A stretch of DNA of 64,000 nt from the NCBI GenBank assembly GCA_017798145.1, contig CP059069.1, forward strand, positions 1,287,226-1,351,225, given 5' to 3'. Source of the DNA: Akkermansiaceae bacterium. Its GTDB lineage: Bacteria > Verrucomicrobiota > Verrucomicrobiia > Verrucomicrobiales > Akkermansiaceae. A program made the translations under genes and the position numbers. Below are positions 54,137-62,431 of the stretch, piece after piece; position 1 is the stretch's first letter; every line of letters starts with the position of its first letter. The notes under the pieces are model-generated. The model searched no databases, was not told where the DNA came from, and saw nothing but the letters and a program-made list of their open reading frames with translations.

Positions 54137-55120
54137 ATGATCACCATCACAGACATCGCCAAGGCATTGGATATCTCACCCGCCACGGTGTCGCGGGCCA
54201 TGAACCAATCCCGCCTCGTGACCCCGGAGCTCACCAAAAACATCCATCGCACCGCCGAGAAACTCGGCTACAAGAAACGCCCCATCCGCCGCCACCGCGG
54301 GCGCGCCATCCTCAACATCAAGCTCGTCCTGCCCCGCCACGAGGAACCGGAACGTGCGCTGTTCTATGATCTCGCCGCACTCATCGAGGGCATCCATTCC
54401 GGGTTCAAGCACTGCGGCATCAATCTCCTTTGCGAAACGGCCTCGCCGAAATTCAAGCCTTACCCCCACAAAAAAGGCGGCGACCTCAACGGCTTCATCT
54501 TCGCGTTCAACCGGCCCAGCACCGCCACGCTTGCCGAGTTGGAAAAATTCGGCACACCCTTCGTCGTACTCAACCGCCAGATCACCGGGCTGCCCTGTGT
54601 GGCCTCGGAAAACGCGGAAGGGATTTCGGAAATCATCCGACACCTCAACGAACGCCGCCCCGACCTCAAACCTGCCTTCGTCTCCCTCAAAGGCCTCGGG
54701 CAGATCGGAGAGGAACGGCTTGCCGGAATGGCCGCCGCCTGCGCCTCCCGGGGCATCGCCTTCGACCTTGGGAAGGACGTGATTCATTTCGATGAAATTG
54801 CCTCCATCAACTCGGAAACCATCCGACCCATGGCGGAAAGTTACAATGCCCTCGTCTGCGTCAACGACATTGTAGGCACCGTGGTCGTCTCCGAACTCGA
54901 CCGCCTCGGAGTTTCCGTGCCCTTGCAGGTGGCCGTCACCGGCTTCGACAACTCACCGGTGCGCAGGCTTTCACGGCCGATTCTCACCAGTGTCAGCATG
55001 CCCATCGGGAAGCTGGCCGGCACCGCAGCAACCATGCTGGAAGAACAGATCATCGAGCACAAGATGCCGCAGGGAATCACCCGCGTTCCCGGCATCCTCA
55101 TCGTCGGCGAATCCTCCTGA
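54137..55120 (+). CDS. LacI-family transcriptional regulator
   Basis: The 327-residue regulator has an N-terminal HTH (ITDIAKALDISPATVSRAMNQ) and hinge, then a periplasmic-binding-like effector domain (GGDLNGFIFAFNRPS; AVTGFDNSPVRRLSRPILTSVSMP). It is inserted in the middle of the operon, two bases after the aldolase-like stop. It likely controls this operon by binding near 53150-53187; the inducer may be the pathway sugar. No clear palindromic operator was found. Confidence 0.88.
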   Translation: MITITDIAKALDISPATVSRAMNQSRLVTPELTKNIHRTAEKLGYKKRPIRRHRGRAILNIKLVLPRHEEPERALFYDLAALIEGIHSGFKHCGINLLCETASPKFKPYPHKKGGDLNGFIFAFNRPSTATLAELEKFGTPFVVLNRQITGLPCVASENAEGISEIIRHLNERRPDLKPAFVSLKGLGQIGEERLAGMAAACASRGIAFDLGKDVIHFDEIASINSETIRPMAESYNALVCVNDIVGTVVVSELDRLGVSVPLQVAVTGFDNSPVRRLSRPILTSVSMPIGKLAGTAATMLEEQIIEHKMPQGITRVPGILIVGESS

Positions 55121-55129
55121 AATTCCCGC

Positions 55130-55942
55130 ATGACGCCCTCACAGCTCGCCATCCACACCTTCACGAACCAACCCTGGGCCATCGGTGAATGCATAGAGAA
55201 CTACGCCCGCGCCGGCATCGGCGGCATCTCCATCTGGCGCGAAACCATCGCCGGCGAAAATCTGAAAGCCGTCAGGAAACACCTCACTGACTCCGGACTC
55301 ACCCCCGTCTCCCTCGTGCGCGGCGGCTTCTTCACCGGGAAAACCATCGGTGAGCGCCAATCCGCCATCCCGACAAACCTCGCTGCCCTCAACGAAGCCG
55401 AAACCCTTGGCCTCCCCATGATCGTCCTCGTCTGCGGCGCCACACCCGGACAATCCCCGGAGGAAAATCTCGACCAGATCGAGGAAGGCATCCGTGCCAT
55501 CCTCCCCGCCGCCGAGGCCGCAAACGTCAAGCTCGCCATCGAACCCCTACACCCCATGTATGCGGGCGACCGTTCCGCCGTCGCCTCCATGCGCGACGCA
55601 AACCTCCTCGCCCAACGCATCAACCACCCCTTGGTCGGCATCGCCGTGGACACCTTCCACGTCTGGTGGGAAACGAACCTCGAAACAGAAATCCAAACCT
55701 GCGCCCTCAACGGCCACCTCTTCGCCTTCCACATCTGCGAGTTCAAGCCCGACTTCGAACACCCCCTCCTCGACCGCGGCCTCCCCGGCGAAGGCGTAAA
55801 CGCCACGCCGCGCATCCTCAAAATGATCCGCAAAACCAACTTCACCGGCCTCACAGAAGTCGAAATCTTCTCCCGCAAATACTGGGCCATGAACCAACAC
55901 GACTTCCTCCAAAAAATCCTCGCCTCTACCAAAGATCTCTAA
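55130..55942 (+). CDS. Sugar phosphate isomerase/epimerase-like TIM-barrel protein
   Basis: The 270-residue protein belongs to the xylose isomerase-like TIM barrel (AP endonuclease 2) family. Motifs: GIGGISIWRETI, LAIEPLHPMY (metal Glu/His), VGIAVDTFHVWWE (metal Asp), FHICEFKPDF, and GLTEVEIFSR (metal Glu). It starts nine bases after the regulator's stop. It likely isomerises or epimerises the operon substrate; similar genes act in inositol (IolE/IolI) and sugar-acid routes. A dispersed repeat follows the stop. Confidence 0.85.
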   Translation: MTPSQLAIHTFTNQPWAIGECIENYARAGIGGISIWRETIAGENLKAVRKHLTDSGLTPVSLVRGGFFTGKTIGERQSAIPTNLAALNEAETLGLPMIVLVCGATPGQSPEENLDQIEEGIRAILPAAEAANVKLAIEPLHPMYAGDRSAVASMRDANLLAQRINHPLVGIAVDTFHVWWETNLETEIQTCALNGHLFAFHICEFKPDFEHPLLDRGLPGEGVNATPRILKMIRKTNFTGLTEVEIFSRKYWAMNQHDFLQKILASTKDL

Positions 55943-56024
55943 CCACAGATACACGCGAATTTCCACGAATCCATTCCAGATATTCCCTAATCATTCGCGA
56001 AAATCCGCGTTCATTCGCGGTTAA
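55941..56024. repeat. Dispersed inverted-repeat element (aaccacagatacacgcgaat type)
   Basis: A stretch beginning aaccacagatacacgcgaatttccacgaat ends with reverse-complement-like attcgcgaaaatccgcg ttcattcgcggtta. It is of the class of short AT-rich palindromic intergenic repeats. It lies between the isomerase and oxidoreductase genes within the operon. No coding potential. Confidence 0.6.
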
Positions 56025-56063
56025 AACACTGCCTTCGAGTTTAAAGTTTCAAATTTAAAATTT

Positions 56064-57206
56064 ATGAAAAAAATCGGCATCATCCTCAACGGCGTCACCG
56101 GACGCATGGGCACCAACCAGCACCTCGTCCGCTCCATCCTCGCGATCCGCGACCAGGGCGGCATCCTCCTCCCCGACGGCTCCCGCCTCATCCCCGATCC
56201 CATCCTCACCGGCCGAAACGAAAACAAACTCTCCGACCTCGCAACGAAATACGGTGTCGAACGTTTCACCACCGATCTCGACGCCGCCCTCGCCGATCCC
56301 TACAACGAGATCTTCTTCGACGCCTCCGGCACCCCCCACCGCATCCCTTTCCTCGAACGCGCCATCGCCGCCGGGAAACACATCTACTGCGAGAAACCCA
56401 CCGCCGTCCTCTACTCCGAAGCCCTCCGCATCGCAGAAGTCGCCGAGAAGGCCGGAGTGAAAAATGGCACAGTCCAGGACAAGCTCTGGCTGCCCGGCAT
56501 CCGCAAATACCAACTCCTCAAGGAGCAGGGCTTCTTCGGAAAAATCCTCTCCGTTCGCGGCGAGTTCGGCTACTGGGTCTTCACCGGCGAGCACGAGGGC
56601 CAGCCCATCCAACGCCCTTCCTGGAACTACCGCGCCGAGGACGGCGGCGGCATGATCGTCGACATGCACTGCCACTGGCGCTACGTCATCGACAACCTCT
56701 TCGGAAACGTCACCCGCGTCTTCTGCAAGGCCGCCACCCATATCCCCGAGCGTTTCGACGAGGCGGGAAAACCCTTCGATTGCACCGCCGACGATTCCGC
56801 CTACGCCATTTTCGAAACCGACACCGGCGTCACCTGCCAGTTCAACTCCTCATGGAATGTCCGCGTTCGCCGCGACGACCTCCTCACCATGCAGGTCGAT
56901 GGCACCGAAGGCTCCGCCATCGTTGGCCTCCGCAAATGCTGGGCCCAGCACCAATCCGTCACCCCGCGCCCGATCTGGAACCCGGACATCGACTCCCCGA
57001 TCAATTATTACGACAACTGGACCGAAGTCCCCGACCAGCTGAACTTCGACAACGCCTTCAAGATCCAATGGGAAATGTTCCTCAAGCACGTCGCCATCGA
57101 CGAGCCATTCAAATGGACCCTGCGCGAAGGCGCAAAAGGCGTCCAGCTCGCCGAGCTTTCCATCAAATCACACGAGGAAGGGCGCTGGGTGGACGTGCCC
57201 AAGTAG
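56064..57206 (+). CDS. Gfo/Idh/MocA-family oxidoreductase
   Basis: The 380-residue enzyme has a Rossmann start (KIGIILNGVTGRMGTNQHLV), the ASGTPHRIPFLERAIAAGKHIYCEKP motif with the catalytic-type Lys in EKP, and a C-terminal alpha/beta domain (DGGGMIVDMHCHWRYVIDNLFG). It probably oxidises or reduces a cyclic polyol or sugar with NAD(P). It is last in the 53187-57206 operon, separated from the isomerase by the repeat region. The substrate cannot be read from sequence. Confidence 0.88.
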   Translation: MKKIGIILNGVTGRMGTNQHLVRSILAIRDQGGILLPDGSRLIPDPILTGRNENKLSDLATKYGVERFTTDLDAALADPYNEIFFDASGTPHRIPFLERAIAAGKHIYCEKPTAVLYSEALRIAEVAEKAGVKNGTVQDKLWLPGIRKYQLLKEQGFFGKILSVRGEFGYWVFTGEHEGQPIQRPSWNYRAEDGGGMIVDMHCHWRYVIDNLFGNVTRVFCKAATHIPERFDEAGKPFDCTADDSAYAIFETDTGVTCQFNSSWNVRVRRDDLLTMQVDGTEGSAIVGLRKCWAQHQSVTPRPIWNPDIDSPINYYDNWTEVPDQLNFDNAFKIQWEMFLKHVAIDEPFKWTLREGAKGVQLAELSIKSHEEGRWVDVPK

Positions 57207-57230
57207 CGGCGATCTCCGGTCGCCGTCTCC

Positions 57231-57626
57231 CTATTCCAGCAGCTTCCTCAGCGTGGCGGTGATTTCATCCCGGGAAAGCAGGCTGGCCGCCACCGCGAGA
57301 GTCAGGTTTTCCCACGCATCGACGTCCAACTCCTCGTTTTCGAGCAACCCGTTCTCACTCAGGAAAACCAGGCACGTGGCAAGAGCCATGCGCTTGTTCC
57401 CATCCACGAACGGGTGGTTGCTGCACAGGTAGAAAAGATAAGCAGCCGCCACCTCGATCGGCTCGCTGATCATCGGCGCACCCATCATCGTCGCTTGGGG
57501 TGCCGCGACAGCGGACTCCAGAAGTTCCATCGAACGGATTCCTTCTCCACCGCCGTGAGCGGCCAGAACCTGGGCATGAATGGCAAGAACCGCTTCCACC
57601 GTTGGATGCTTCAGAGGAACGCTCAC
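57231..57626 (-). CDS. doc: Fic/Doc-family toxin (death-on-curing type)
   Basis: The 131-residue protein shows the Doc/Fic active-site motif HPFVDGNKR (71-79). The Fic core helices are SMELLESAVAAPQATM and AAAYLFYLCSN. Doc phosphorylates EF-Tu and stops translation. The gene overlaps the antitoxin stop by four bases. Classic Doc pairs with Phd; here an AbrB/MazE-like antitoxin precedes it. The motif's first His and the loop residues are intact, so it should be active. Confidence 0.9.
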   Translation of the reverse strand: MSVPLKHPTVEAVLAIHAQVLAAHGGGEGIRSMELLESAVAAPQATMMGAPMISEPIEVAAAYLFYLCSNHPFVDGNKRMALATCLVFLSENGLLENEELDVDAWENLTLAVAASLLSRDEITATLRKLLE

Positions 57627-57853
57627 GACAGACGCCTGAAGAGTTCACTGTTCTTTCCGATTAGCCTCTTCGCTGTTTCGGATGCGGTCGATGCCTCAAT
57701 CAGCGTCTGCTTCATGGGCATTATGGTGATCGCCCCGGTGGGATGGATTTTGAGATCCACCTCATCCCCCGTCTTCAGCCGCGCGAGTTCCATAATCGTA
57801 TTGTCGAAAATGATCCCCTGCGAGTTGCCGATCTTCGTGATTTTCTTAATCAT
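57623..57853 (-). CDS. AbrB/MazE-like antitoxin
   Basis: The 76-residue protein has a swapped-hairpin AbrB DNA-binding domain (MIKKITKIGNSQGIIFDNTI; DEVDLKIHPTGAITIMP). A C-terminal helical tail should bind the Doc toxin. Gene order, antitoxin first with a four-base overlap, is typical for type II systems. An inverted repeat covering the promoter (57857-57873) is the likely autoregulatory site. Confidence 0.85.
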   Translation of the reverse strand: MIKKITKIGNSQGIIFDNTIMELARLKTGDEVDLKIHPTGAITIMPMKQTLIEASTASETAKRLIGKNSELFRRLS

Positions 57854-57856
57854 ACC

Positions 57857-57888
57857 GTAAAACTACGTATTACATGCCTATCTGTCAA
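57857..57888 (-). promoter_or_regulatory. Toxin-antitoxin promoter with overlapping operator
   Basis: On the minus strand TTGACA (57888-57883), 17 bases, TAGTTT (57865-57860) forms a promoter whose start would fall at or next to the antitoxin ATG (57853), suggesting a leaderless transcript. A near-perfect inverted repeat GTAAAAC-TAC-GTATTAC (57857-57873) covers the -10. Confidence 0.6.
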
Positions 57889-57955
57889 TTCTCCCTTTCC
57901 AGCCGCGTCTAGCCGATCCTTGACACTATGGCATCGCTGGTGCATCACCCCGCCC

Positions 57956-59152
57956 ATGCCGAAACTTTCCATCCGCAACCTCGATGTTTCCTCAAAGGAA
58001 ATCCTCATGCGTGTTGATTTCAACGTCCCGCTCAAGGATGGCCAAATCACCGACGACACCCGCATCCAGGCAGCCGTCCCATCCATCAAGCACCTCCTCA
58101 CAGGCGGCGCAAAGCTCGTGCTCTGCTCCCACATGGGACGCCCCGACGGCAAGGCGGATCCGAAATACTCGCTCGCACCGACCGCGAAGCGCCTTTCCGA
58201 AATCCTCGGCCAGAATGTGGAACTCGCCCCCGATTGTATCGGCTCGGAAGCTGCGGAGATGAGGAAAAACCTCCAGCCAGGCCAGGTGCTCGTCCTCGAA
58301 AACACCCGCTATCACGCCGAAGAGGAAGCGAACGACCCGGCCTTCGCCAAGGAACTCGCCGGCACCGCGCAGATCTTCGTCAACGACGCCTTCGGCACCG
58401 CCCACCGCGCCCACGCATCCACGGAGGGAGTCACAAAATTCATCCCCGTCTCAGCGATGGGTTTCCTCATCGAGAGCGAGCTGGAATACCTTGAGGTGAA
58501 ACTCCAGAATCCGGAACGTCCCTTCCTCGTCATCATGGGCGGCTCCAAGGTTTCCGACAAAATCCAGGTCATCACCGCCCTCATGGAAAAGGCCGACGCC
58601 TTCCTCATCGGCGGAGCCATGGCGAACACCTTCCGCAAGGCCCAGGGCTACGAGACCGGCGATTCCCGCGTGGAGTCCGACAAGCTCGACCTCGCCCTCA
58701 GCATCCTCGCGAAGGCCAAGGAAAAGGGCGTCGAGTTCCTGCTTCCATCCGATACCCGCATCACCCAGGAGTTCAAGGACGGCGCAACCACCCAAGTCAC
58801 CGGCATCTACGGCCAGGGCGGCGGGGTTGAAAAAGGCTGGGAGGGCATCGACATCGGCGATGTCGCCATCAAGGAATTCGAGGCTGAAATCGCAAAGGCG
58901 AAGACCATCATCTGGAACGGCCCGGTCGGGGTTTTTGAAATCGAGAACTTTGCCCACGGCACCAAGGCGATCGCCGAGGCGATGGCGAAATCAGATGCCG
59001 TGACCATCGTCGGCGGCGGGGATTCCGTTACCGCAGTGAACAAATTCGGTCTCGACGACAAAATGACCTTCATTTCCACCGGCGGCGGTGCTTCCCTTGA
59101 ACTCCTCGAAGGCAAAACCCTCCCCGGCGTCGCAGCGCTTAGCGAAGCGTAA
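57956..59152 (+). CDS. pgk: Phosphoglycerate kinase
   Basis: The 398-residue glycolytic enzyme transfers phosphate between 1,3-bisphosphoglycerate and ADP. It starts at ATG 57956 (MPKLSIRNLDV). Motifs: LMRVDFNVPLKDGQITDDTRI (substrate), LCSHMGRPDGK, VNDAFGTAHRAHAST, GGSKVSDKIQVI, ETGDSRVESDK-type central region, and the nucleotide motif WNGPVGVFE with GGGDSVTAV near the end. Length and order are normal. It is divergent from the TA pair and followed by tpiA after a 30-bp gap. Confidence 0.96.
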   Translation: MPKLSIRNLDVSSKEILMRVDFNVPLKDGQITDDTRIQAAVPSIKHLLTGGAKLVLCSHMGRPDGKADPKYSLAPTAKRLSEILGQNVELAPDCIGSEAAEMRKNLQPGQVLVLENTRYHAEEEANDPAFAKELAGTAQIFVNDAFGTAHRAHASTEGVTKFIPVSAMGFLIESELEYLEVKLQNPERPFLVIMGGSKVSDKIQVITALMEKADAFLIGGAMANTFRKAQGYETGDSRVESDKLDLALSILAKAKEKGVEFLLPSDTRITQEFKDGATTQVTGIYGQGGGVEKGWEGIDIGDVAIKEFEAEIAKAKTIIWNGPVGVFEIENFAHGTKAIAEAMAKSDAVTIVGGGDSVTAVNKFGLDDKMTFISTGGGASLELLEGKTLPGVAALSEA

Positions 59153-59182
59153 TCCATCTCTCACCCCAAACCTCACCACACC

Positions 59183-59971
59183 ATGTCCCGCAAGCCGATC
59201 TTCGCCGCCAATTGGAAAATGAACAAGGGAGCCTCCGAAACGGAAGACTTCATCAAATCGTTCCTATCCAAGACCCAAGGTTTCAACCTCCCCGCAGACA
59301 TCGTCATCGCGCCGCCTTTCACCTCCCTGCCGAAGCTCGCCGACCTGCTCCACAACTCGAACCCCGGCAAGAACGCCCACGCGATCCAGATCGCCGCGCA
59401 GAACTGCTCGGAATACGATTCCGGAGCCTACACCGGCGAGGTCAGCGTGCTGATGCTGCGCGAATTCTTCGTCCACTACGTCATACTCGGGCACAGCGAA
59501 CGCCGCGCCATCTACGGTGAAACGGACGCCACCATCAACGCGAAGATCAAGAAAGCCCGCGAGGCAAACCTCAAGCCGATCTTCTGCATCGGCGAGACCC
59601 TCGCCGAGCGCGAGGGCGGCAAGCTCGAATCCGTCCTCCGCACCCAGGTCACCGACGGTCTCAAGGGAGTCTCCGAAAAAGACCTCTCCGACATCGTCAT
59701 CGCCTACGAGCCCGTCTGGGCCATCGGCACCGGCGTCACCGCCAGCTCCGCGCAAGCGCAGGAAGCCCATGCCTTCGTCCGCTCCCTCATCTCCGATCTC
59801 TATGGCTCCGAACCGGCCGCGAAAGTCCGCATCCAATACGGCGGCTCCGTGAAACCCGGCAACGCAGCCGAACTCATGGCCTGCCCGGACATCGATGGCG
59901 CCCTCATCGGCGGTGCAGCCCTCGATCCCCAGTCCTTCCTGGAGATCATCAAGAACGGCACCAGCGAATAA
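59183..59971 (+). CDS. tpiA: Triose-phosphate isomerase
   Basis: The 262-residue glycolytic enzyme shows the catalytic Lys in AANWKMNKG, His in VILGHSERRAI, and Glu in IAYEPVWAIGTG. The phosphate loop GGSVKPGNAAEL and ALIGGAALDPQSF are also present. It follows pgk by 30 bp, making a two-gene glycolysis unit. A terminator hairpin (59999-60022) lies just past its stop and overlaps the next gene's start. Confidence 0.97.
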   Translation: MSRKPIFAANWKMNKGASETEDFIKSFLSKTQGFNLPADIVIAPPFTSLPKLADLLHNSNPGKNAHAIQIAAQNCSEYDSGAYTGEVSVLMLREFFVHYVILGHSERRAIYGETDATINAKIKKAREANLKPIFCIGETLAEREGGKLESVLRTQVTDGLKGVSEKDLSDIVIAYEPVWAIGTGVTASSAQAQEAHAFVRSLISDLYGSEPAAKVRIQYGGSVKPGNAAELMACPDIDGALIGGAALDPQSFLEIIKNGTSE

Positions 59972-59998
59972 TTCGTTTGATGTTCTGTTTTCCTAATC

Positions 59999-60026
59999 GA
60001 GCCTTCACCACCATGAAGGCTCTTTT
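59999..60026 (+). terminator. tpiA terminator hairpin overlapping the next start codon
   Basis: GAGCCTTC (59999-60006) and GAAGGCTC (60015-60022) form a perfect 8-bp stem with an 8-base loop, followed by TTTT (60023-60026). The ATG of the SOUL gene spans 60013-60015, at the loop/stem edge. It should end tpiA transcription and may also occlude the SOUL start in read-through transcripts. Confidence 0.75.
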
Positions 60027-60573
60027 CATTTTGATATGTGGCATCCTCTCGTCCTGCGCGATCGAGAAACCGAAATACGAATCAATCCAGAAAGACGGAA
60101 ATTTCGAAGTCCGGAAATACGAGGCGATCAAAGTCGTCTCCGCGCCGATGGAAGACATGGGGAAACGCGACCAATCATTCCGCAAGCTTTTCAAATACAT
60201 CAGCGGGGAAAACGAGGCAAAGCAGAAGATCGCGATGACTTCCCCGGTTTTCATGGATGAAAAAAACGACAAGGCCGCCTCATCGGGGAAAATGAGTTTC
60301 ATGATACCAGCGGAAGTCGCTGAGAAAGGCGCACCGGCACCGGATGGTGAAGGGGTGGAAGTCACCGAGATCATCGGCGGCACCTACGCAGTCCTCCGCT
60401 TCAAGGGATGGGACAAACCGGATAACCGAAAACAGGGAGCAGAAGCCCTCGCAAAACTCATTTCGGAAAAAAAACTCAAGCCCATGGGATCGACGTTTTT
60501 CGCCTTCTACGATCCTCCATGGACACCCGAGTTCATGCGCCGCAACGAAATCTGGCAGCGCATCAAGCCGTGA
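60013..60573 (+). CDS. SOUL heme-binding family lipoprotein
   Basis: The 186-residue protein begins MKALFILICGILSSC, a lipoprotein signal (LSSC, Cys15). The SOUL/HBP domain follows: FEVRKYEAIKVVSAPMED, AFRKLFKYISGENE-type segment, KIAMTSPVFMDE, and YAVLRFKGWDKPDNRK. SOUL proteins bind heme in animals and plants; bacterial members are poorly known. The signal implies a periplasmic or outer-membrane location. No Shine-Dalgarno is seen, and the start lies inside a hairpin, so expression may depend on an internal promoter. Confidence 0.85.
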   Translation: MKALFILICGILSSCAIEKPKYESIQKDGNFEVRKYEAIKVVSAPMEDMGKRDQSFRKLFKYISGENEAKQKIAMTSPVFMDEKNDKAASSGKMSFMIPAEVAEKGAPAPDGEGVEVTEIIGGTYAVLRFKGWDKPDNRKQGAEALAKLISEKKLKPMGSTFFAFYDPPWTPEFMRRNEIWQRIKP

Positions 60574-60621
60574 CAACATCCCCGGTTGTCATCACCCGGA
60601 TTCCCTGCATATTACGAGATC

Positions 60622-61044
60622 ATGAGCGATAATCTTCACGACACTTTCAAGGAAATCGACAGGGATCTGAACCATTCCTGGATCGATCTCAGCGCAAAAG
60701 TCCGCGACCTCGCCTCCGGCCTCAAGCTGAAAGCCGCAGGGACCAGCCTCGCGCCCGATGCCGATCACCTATCCCAGCAGGCATCCATGCTCTGCGACCA
60801 CGTGGAGCGGATCCACGCAGATGTTATCAACCTCCTTTCTAGGCTTGAATCCCAACTCCCTCTCCCCGAGTCCGACCCTTCGGCCACCAGCCGTCCAACC
60901 AAGCCCAACCCGGACGAGATAGGCAAGGAAGCCGTCCAAATCCAGCGCGAGCACCACGAGCTCCGCAACGACTTCAAGGATGTCCTGAAAGCGCTTTTCA
61001 TGTGGCGCGATGATCCTGAGGAGCGCTTGCGGGAAAAGCAGTGA
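60622..61044 (+). CDS. Small helical cytoplasmic protein, unknown
   Basis: The 140-residue protein (ATG 60622, MSDNLHDTFK) is mostly helical and acidic/basic mixed, with heptad-like Leu spacing (DLASGLKLKAAG; ADVINLLSRLESQLP), then a Pro-rich break and another helix (QIQREHHELRNDFKDVLKALFMW). No signal or membrane segment is present. I do not recognise it. It follows the SOUL gene by 48 bp on the same strand. Confidence 0.65.
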   Translation: MSDNLHDTFKEIDRDLNHSWIDLSAKVRDLASGLKLKAAGTSLAPDADHLSQQASMLCDHVERIHADVINLLSRLESQLPLPESDPSATSRPTKPNPDEIGKEAVQIQREHHELRNDFKDVLKALFMWRDDPEERLREKQ

Positions 61045-61107
61045 GGATACTGAAAACTTCGCTTCTGTCCCGCCACCGCTTCATATTCACGATGATGAGG
61101 TAGCTAC

Positions 61108-61125
61108 GAGGTTTTGGGTAACCTC
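61108..61125 (+). terminator. Short hairpin between convergent genes
   Basis: GAGGTT (61108-61113) and AACCTC (61120-61125) pair around a six-base loop, followed by CACTTTTCC. It lies between the small helical gene and the rhomboid gene that converge here, so it is probably a weak terminator for the plus-strand gene. Confidence 0.45.
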
Positions 61126-61141
61126 CACTTTTCCTGCCCAA

Positions 61142-62422
61142 TCACCCCGTCATTTTCATGGCAGCCATGATGGCGGCAGCCACAATTGCGGCGATGCTTG
61201 CCGTGCCGATCAGCTTGTCTGTCAGGTTCATCTTCGGGCGTAGGACTGAAATGGATTTGGGGAAAACTATCCCTGCGTAGGCCATGCCGGCTAGCAGGCC
61301 GCCGAAGTGGGCGGCGTTGTCGATAAACCTGTATCCCACCAAGCCGATCAGCGCAGTCATCACCACGCCGCCTACGAGACGCCTGCGCGCACTGCTGGGA
61401 ACGAGCTTTGCGTGCAGTGTTTCAAACACCAGCAGGAAGCCGAGCCAGCCCATGAGTCCGCCGGAAGCACCCACGGAGGGAGCGTCAAGAAGACGGGCGG
61501 AGGCCTCGCCGCCGACGAGAGCGGAAAAAACAAAAACCATCGGCACATGCGGCCAGCGTGCAAAAACCTCCAGCCGCTTTCCGAGGTAAAGCAGAGCGAG
61601 GGCGTTCATCACAAAGTGGACGATGCCGCCGTGGAGCATGGGAGCCGTGAGGAGCCGCCAATACTCGCCACCCCTGTATGCGCCTTTCACAAGCCCCGCC
61701 TTCTGCACAGAATCGTGGAATCCGATGATAGATCTGTCATGGATGACCTGCGCGATGAACACGAGCGAGATGACAGCCATGATGACCCATGTGATGGGGG
61801 ATTTCTGAAAATGGAGCCAGGTCTCGAAGCGGATCACAGGAACCCTGGACGCATGGCCGCACGATGCCCGGGAAATACCCCGCAACCTCTTCTGCGCCTG
61901 ATACCAAGGGATGAATGCGAAGACCAGGAAAGCCAGGAGCACCATGCCCACCGCCGCAGATGAAGAAAGACCTTTCAACAACAGAGCCGCCTTTTGCATG
62001 ACATCCAGGGAAACGGCGTTGGCTCTCTCAAAGCCGGGAAAGGTCAGCCAAATCTGGAAGGACATCCATGCAACCAGCGCAACCAGTCCGCCTCCGAAGA
62101 GCTTCACCCGTTGCCAGGCATCGGCGAGATCATCGCTCGCCCAGCGCGCCCTGACCTCCCGGACCGATTCCTCAAGGCATGCGATTTCCTCAGGTACGCG
62201 GCAGCGGGCGGACTCAGGAGTCCAGACCAGGTCGACCGCACTGTCCTTGTCCTCACGGATGGTATTGGAAAGCGCTTCGGAAGTCTCGCACTCATGCCTG
62301 CGCCCCTTGCGGTCCACCCAGCCATACCCCTCACCCGCTTCGGGAAACGCCTCTTCGCGCGCCCAGACCGGCTGATCCAATTCCTCGTTGCCGTCCAGTT
62401 CGTCCGCGTTCACACCTTGCAA
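61142..62422 (-). CDS. Rhomboid-family intramembrane serine protease
   Basis: The 426-residue protein has a large charged N-terminal cytoplasmic part (about 1-105), two membrane segments, then the rhomboid core. The core has HGGIVHFVMNALALLYLG, the catalytic Ser in VGASGGLMGWL, and the catalytic His in NAAHFGGLLAGM. A final hydrophobic segment ends the protein. The start is a TTG at 62422 (GTG 62413 is an alternative), ten bases past the secG stop. Rhomboids cleave membrane proteins within the bilayer; the substrate is unknown. Confidence 0.88.
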   Translation of the reverse strand: MQGVNADELDGNEELDQPVWAREEAFPEAGEGYGWVDRKGRRHECETSEALSNTIREDKDSAVDLVWTPESARCRVPEEIACLEESVREVRARWASDDLADAWQRVKLFGGGLVALVAWMSFQIWLTFPGFERANAVSLDVMQKAALLLKGLSSSAAVGMVLLAFLVFAFIPWYQAQKRLRGISRASCGHASRVPVIRFETWLHFQKSPITWVIMAVISLVFIAQVIHDRSIIGFHDSVQKAGLVKGAYRGGEYWRLLTAPMLHGGIVHFVMNALALLYLGKRLEVFARWPHVPMVFVFSALVGGEASARLLDAPSVGASGGLMGWLGFLLVFETLHAKLVPSSARRRLVGGVVMTALIGLVGYRFIDNAAHFGGLLAGMAYAGIVFPKSISVLRPKMNLTDKLIGTASIAAIVAAAIMAAMKMTG

Positions 62423-62431
62423 GCGGCAAGC

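Noticed and set aside
57920..57948. A TTGACA-based pgk promoter
   Set aside because: The box at 57920-57925 has no acceptable -10 at 16-18 bp (catcac at 57943), so only one half of a promoter is seen.
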